DNA from: Propionibacteriaceae bacterium
GTDB lineage: Bacteria; Actinomycetota; Actinomycetes; Propionibacteriales; Propionibacteriaceae
Assembly: GCA_030538175.1 (NCBI GenBank)
Contig: JAUNUL010000087.1
Location: 1 to 9,732 of the forward strand
Direction: 5' to 3'
Length of the DNA stretch: 9,732 bases
The notes below the pieces were generated by a model, which made no database searches, was not told the origin of the DNA, and was given only the letters and a program-made list of their open reading frames with translations. The position numbers and the translations under genes were made by a program. Within the stretch, counting starts at the first letter, position 1; every line of letters begins with the position of its first letter. This document shows, piece after piece, positions 8,387-9,732 of this stretch.

Positions 8387-9583
8387 GTGACACCAAGAGA
8401 CGTGGTTTTCGTGGATGGGGTGCGCACTCCGTTCGGGAAGGCCGGTGACGATGGGCTGTACGCCCAGACCCGCGCTGACGATCTGGTCGTCGCCTGCTTG
8501 CGGGAGCTCCTGCGGCGCAACCCCGAGTTGCCGCCGGAGCGGATCGATGATGTGGCGATCGCGGCGACCACGCAGTCCGGGGACCAAGGGCTGACGTTGG
8601 GTCGCACGACCGCGTTGCTCGCCGGTCTGCCGCGTTCGGTGCCGGGTTACGCCATCGATCGGATGTGCGCCGGGGCGATGACCGCCGTGACGACGACGGC
8701 TGCGGCGATCGGTTTCGGGCAGACGGATGTCGCCTTGGCGGGTGGTGTGGAGCACATGGGCCGGCATCCGATCGGGGCGGGCATGGATCCGAACCCACGC
8801 TTCCTGGCCGATCGCATCGTTGATCCGTCGGCGCTGGTCATGGGCAAGACGGCGCAGAACCTGCATGACCGCTATCCACAGATCACGAAGCAGCGCTGCG
8901 ATGCCTATGCGGTGGGCTCCCAGGCGAAGTACGCGGCTGCTCTCGCTTCCGGCCACATCCAGCCGGACCTCGTGCCCGTCGCTGTGCGCAGTGTCGAGTT
9001 GGGCTGGGGGGTCGCGTCCGCAGATGAGCCGCCGCGCCCGGGCACGACGATCGAGCAGTTGGCGACGTTGCGTACGCCGTTCCGGGCGCACGGGAACGTG
9101 ACTGCCGGCAATGCGGCCGGCCTGAACGATGGCGCGACCGCGTGCTTGATCGCCGGGGCGGACACCGCGGCTGAGCTTGGGCTGCCTGGAGCGATGCGGA
9201 TGGTCGGGTTCGCGTTCGCGGGGGTGGAACCGGAGGTGATGGGCGTCGGGCCGGTCCCGGCGACGCAGAAGGCACTCGCGCGTGCGGGGTTGAGCATGGA
9301 CGACATCGGCCTCATCGAGATCAATGAGGCGTTCGCGGTCCAGGTATTGGCGTTCTGCGAGGAGTTCGGGCTCGCCGATGACGATCCACGAATCAATCCG
9401 TGGGGCGGTGCCATCGCGGTGGGCCACCCGTTGGCCTCCTCCGGCGTGCGGCTCATGACGCAACTAGCCCGCCAGTTCGCCGAGCGCCCAGATGTGCGCT
9501 TCGGCATCACCACCATGTGCATCGGTCTGGGCATGGGCGGCACGGTCATCTGGGAGAACCCGGCCTTCGAGGGGGACAAGTGA
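8387..9583 (+). CDS. Thiolase, acetyl-CoA C-acyltransferase (FadA type)
   Basis: A 398-residue thiolase of typical length. The acyl-accepting nucleophile is Cys94 in IDRMCAGAM. The NEAFAVQV motif is at 313-320, the catalytic His347 is in GGAIAVGHPLASSG, and the second catalytic Cys378 is in MCIGLGMGG. The last motif differs from the usual CIGGGQG by Leu and Met, a variation I associate with FadA-type degradative enzymes. It would cleave 3-ketoacyl-CoA with CoA to acetyl-CoA and a shortened acyl-CoA, in the cytoplasm. GTG 8387 has AAAGGAG 6 bases upstream. The stop overlaps the next gene's start by GTGA, so the two are coupled as in fadA-fadB operons. A biosynthetic or substrate-specific thiolase is possible, but the neighbour favours beta-oxidation. 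Confidence 0.93.
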   Translation: MTPRDVVFVDGVRTPFGKAGDDGLYAQTRADDLVVACLRELLRRNPELPPERIDDVAIAATTQSGDQGLTLGRTTALLAGLPRSVPGYAIDRMCAGAMTAVTTTAAAIGFGQTDVALAGGVEHMGRHPIGAGMDPNPRFLADRIVDPSALVMGKTAQNLHDRYPQITKQRCDAYAVGSQAKYAAALASGHIQPDLVPVAVRSVELGWGVASADEPPRPGTTIEQLATLRTPFRAHGNVTAGNAAGLNDGATACLIAGADTAAELGLPGAMRMVGFAFAGVEPEVMGVGPVPATQKALARAGLSMDDIGLIEINEAFAVQVLAFCEEFGLADDDPRINPWGGAIAVGHPLASSGVRLMTQLARQFAERPDVRFGITTMCIGLGMGGTVIWENPAFEGDK

Positions 9584-9732
9584 GCACGCTCGACACGATC
9601 AAGGAGTTGGCCGCGCGCCTGGCGGAGGTGGAGCGGGCGACGGAGTTCAAAGTACGCCTGGTCGAGTTGCCAGAGGCCCCCAACACCCGGGGTACGGGGG
9701 CACTCAGCTCCGGGGGCACAGACCCTGGGAGC
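9580..9732 (+). CDS. Probable 3-hydroxyacyl-CoA dehydrogenase/enoyl-CoA hydratase (FadB-like), N-terminal fragment
   Basis: The frame opens at GTG 9580, overlapping the thiolase stop by four bases (GTGA), and stays open for 51 codons to the window end. The N-terminus STLDTIKELAARLAEVERA, followed by FKVRLVELP, resembles the leader that precedes the hydratase domain in actinobacterial FadB-like proteins of about 700 residues; this is from memory and no catalytic motif is visible yet. Coupling to a thiolase is the usual arrangement for the multienzyme that performs hydration and 3-hydroxy oxidation in beta-oxidation. The last 17 codons are Gly/Thr/Ser/Pro-rich (from NTRGTG to TDPGS) where I would expect the start of the hydratase beta strand, so an insertion or linker may be present. 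The product name is an inference from context. Confidence 0.6.
   Translation, partial: MSTLDTIKELAARLAEVERATEFKVRLVELPEAPNTRGTGALSSGGTDPGS

Noticed and set aside
8384..9579. Minus-strand open frames of 224-359 codons opposite the thiolase
   Set aside because: The sense thiolase has all catalytic residues and a Shine-Dalgarno. The antisense products are Arg/His/Ala-rich and unrecognisable.

Overview
This is a GC-rich window whose codons end mostly in G or C, with GTG starts and 4-base stop/start overlaps. That points to a high-GC actinobacterium. A paired PPDK regulator and PPDK, plus a thiolase-fadB pair, would suit Propionibacteriaceae or relatives, but this placement is an inference and no rRNA or marker gene is present to settle it.

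Layout. (1) 1-2177, plus strand: the 3' end of an aromatic catabolic operon. It holds the C-terminus of a flavoprotein phenol hydroxylase (MhpA-like), a type I extradiol ring-cleavage dioxygenase and a meta-cleavage-product C-C hydrolase, tightly packed and translationally coupled. Together they would hydroxylate a phenolic ring to a catechol, open it, and split the ring-opened product. The substrate cannot be read from this fragment. (2) 2229-3380, minus strand: a two-domain RsmC/RlmG-type rRNA guanine-N2 methyltransferase, convergent with the operon. (3) 3581-7144, plus strand: PPDK regulatory protein (DUF299 kinase/phosphorylase) followed 45 bases later by pyruvate, phosphate dikinase, its expected target. 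A strong hairpin at 7181-7216 ends this unit. (4) 7312-8214, plus strand: an HSL-type alpha/beta hydrolase with its own start signal. (5) 8387-9732, plus strand: a thiolase (FadA type) overlapping by 4 bases the start of a gene that is probably the beta-oxidation multienzyme fadB, cut by the window end.

No mobile element, tRNA, rRNA, CRISPR array or phage gene was seen, and no gap between genes exceeds about 200 bases. The proteins are recognisable families, and I do not see a clearly new system. The most interesting structure is regulatory. Three promoter-proximal genes (methyltransferase, PPDK regulator, alpha/beta hydrolase) lack a usable Shine-Dalgarno and each has a TANNNT box ending exactly 6 bases before the start codon, which is the geometry of leaderless mRNAs. 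Other points are a possible GC-rich repeat shared by the methyltransferase linker and the fadB N-terminus, a 33-codon small ORF before the PPDK regulator, and a palindrome overlapping the thiolase promoter.
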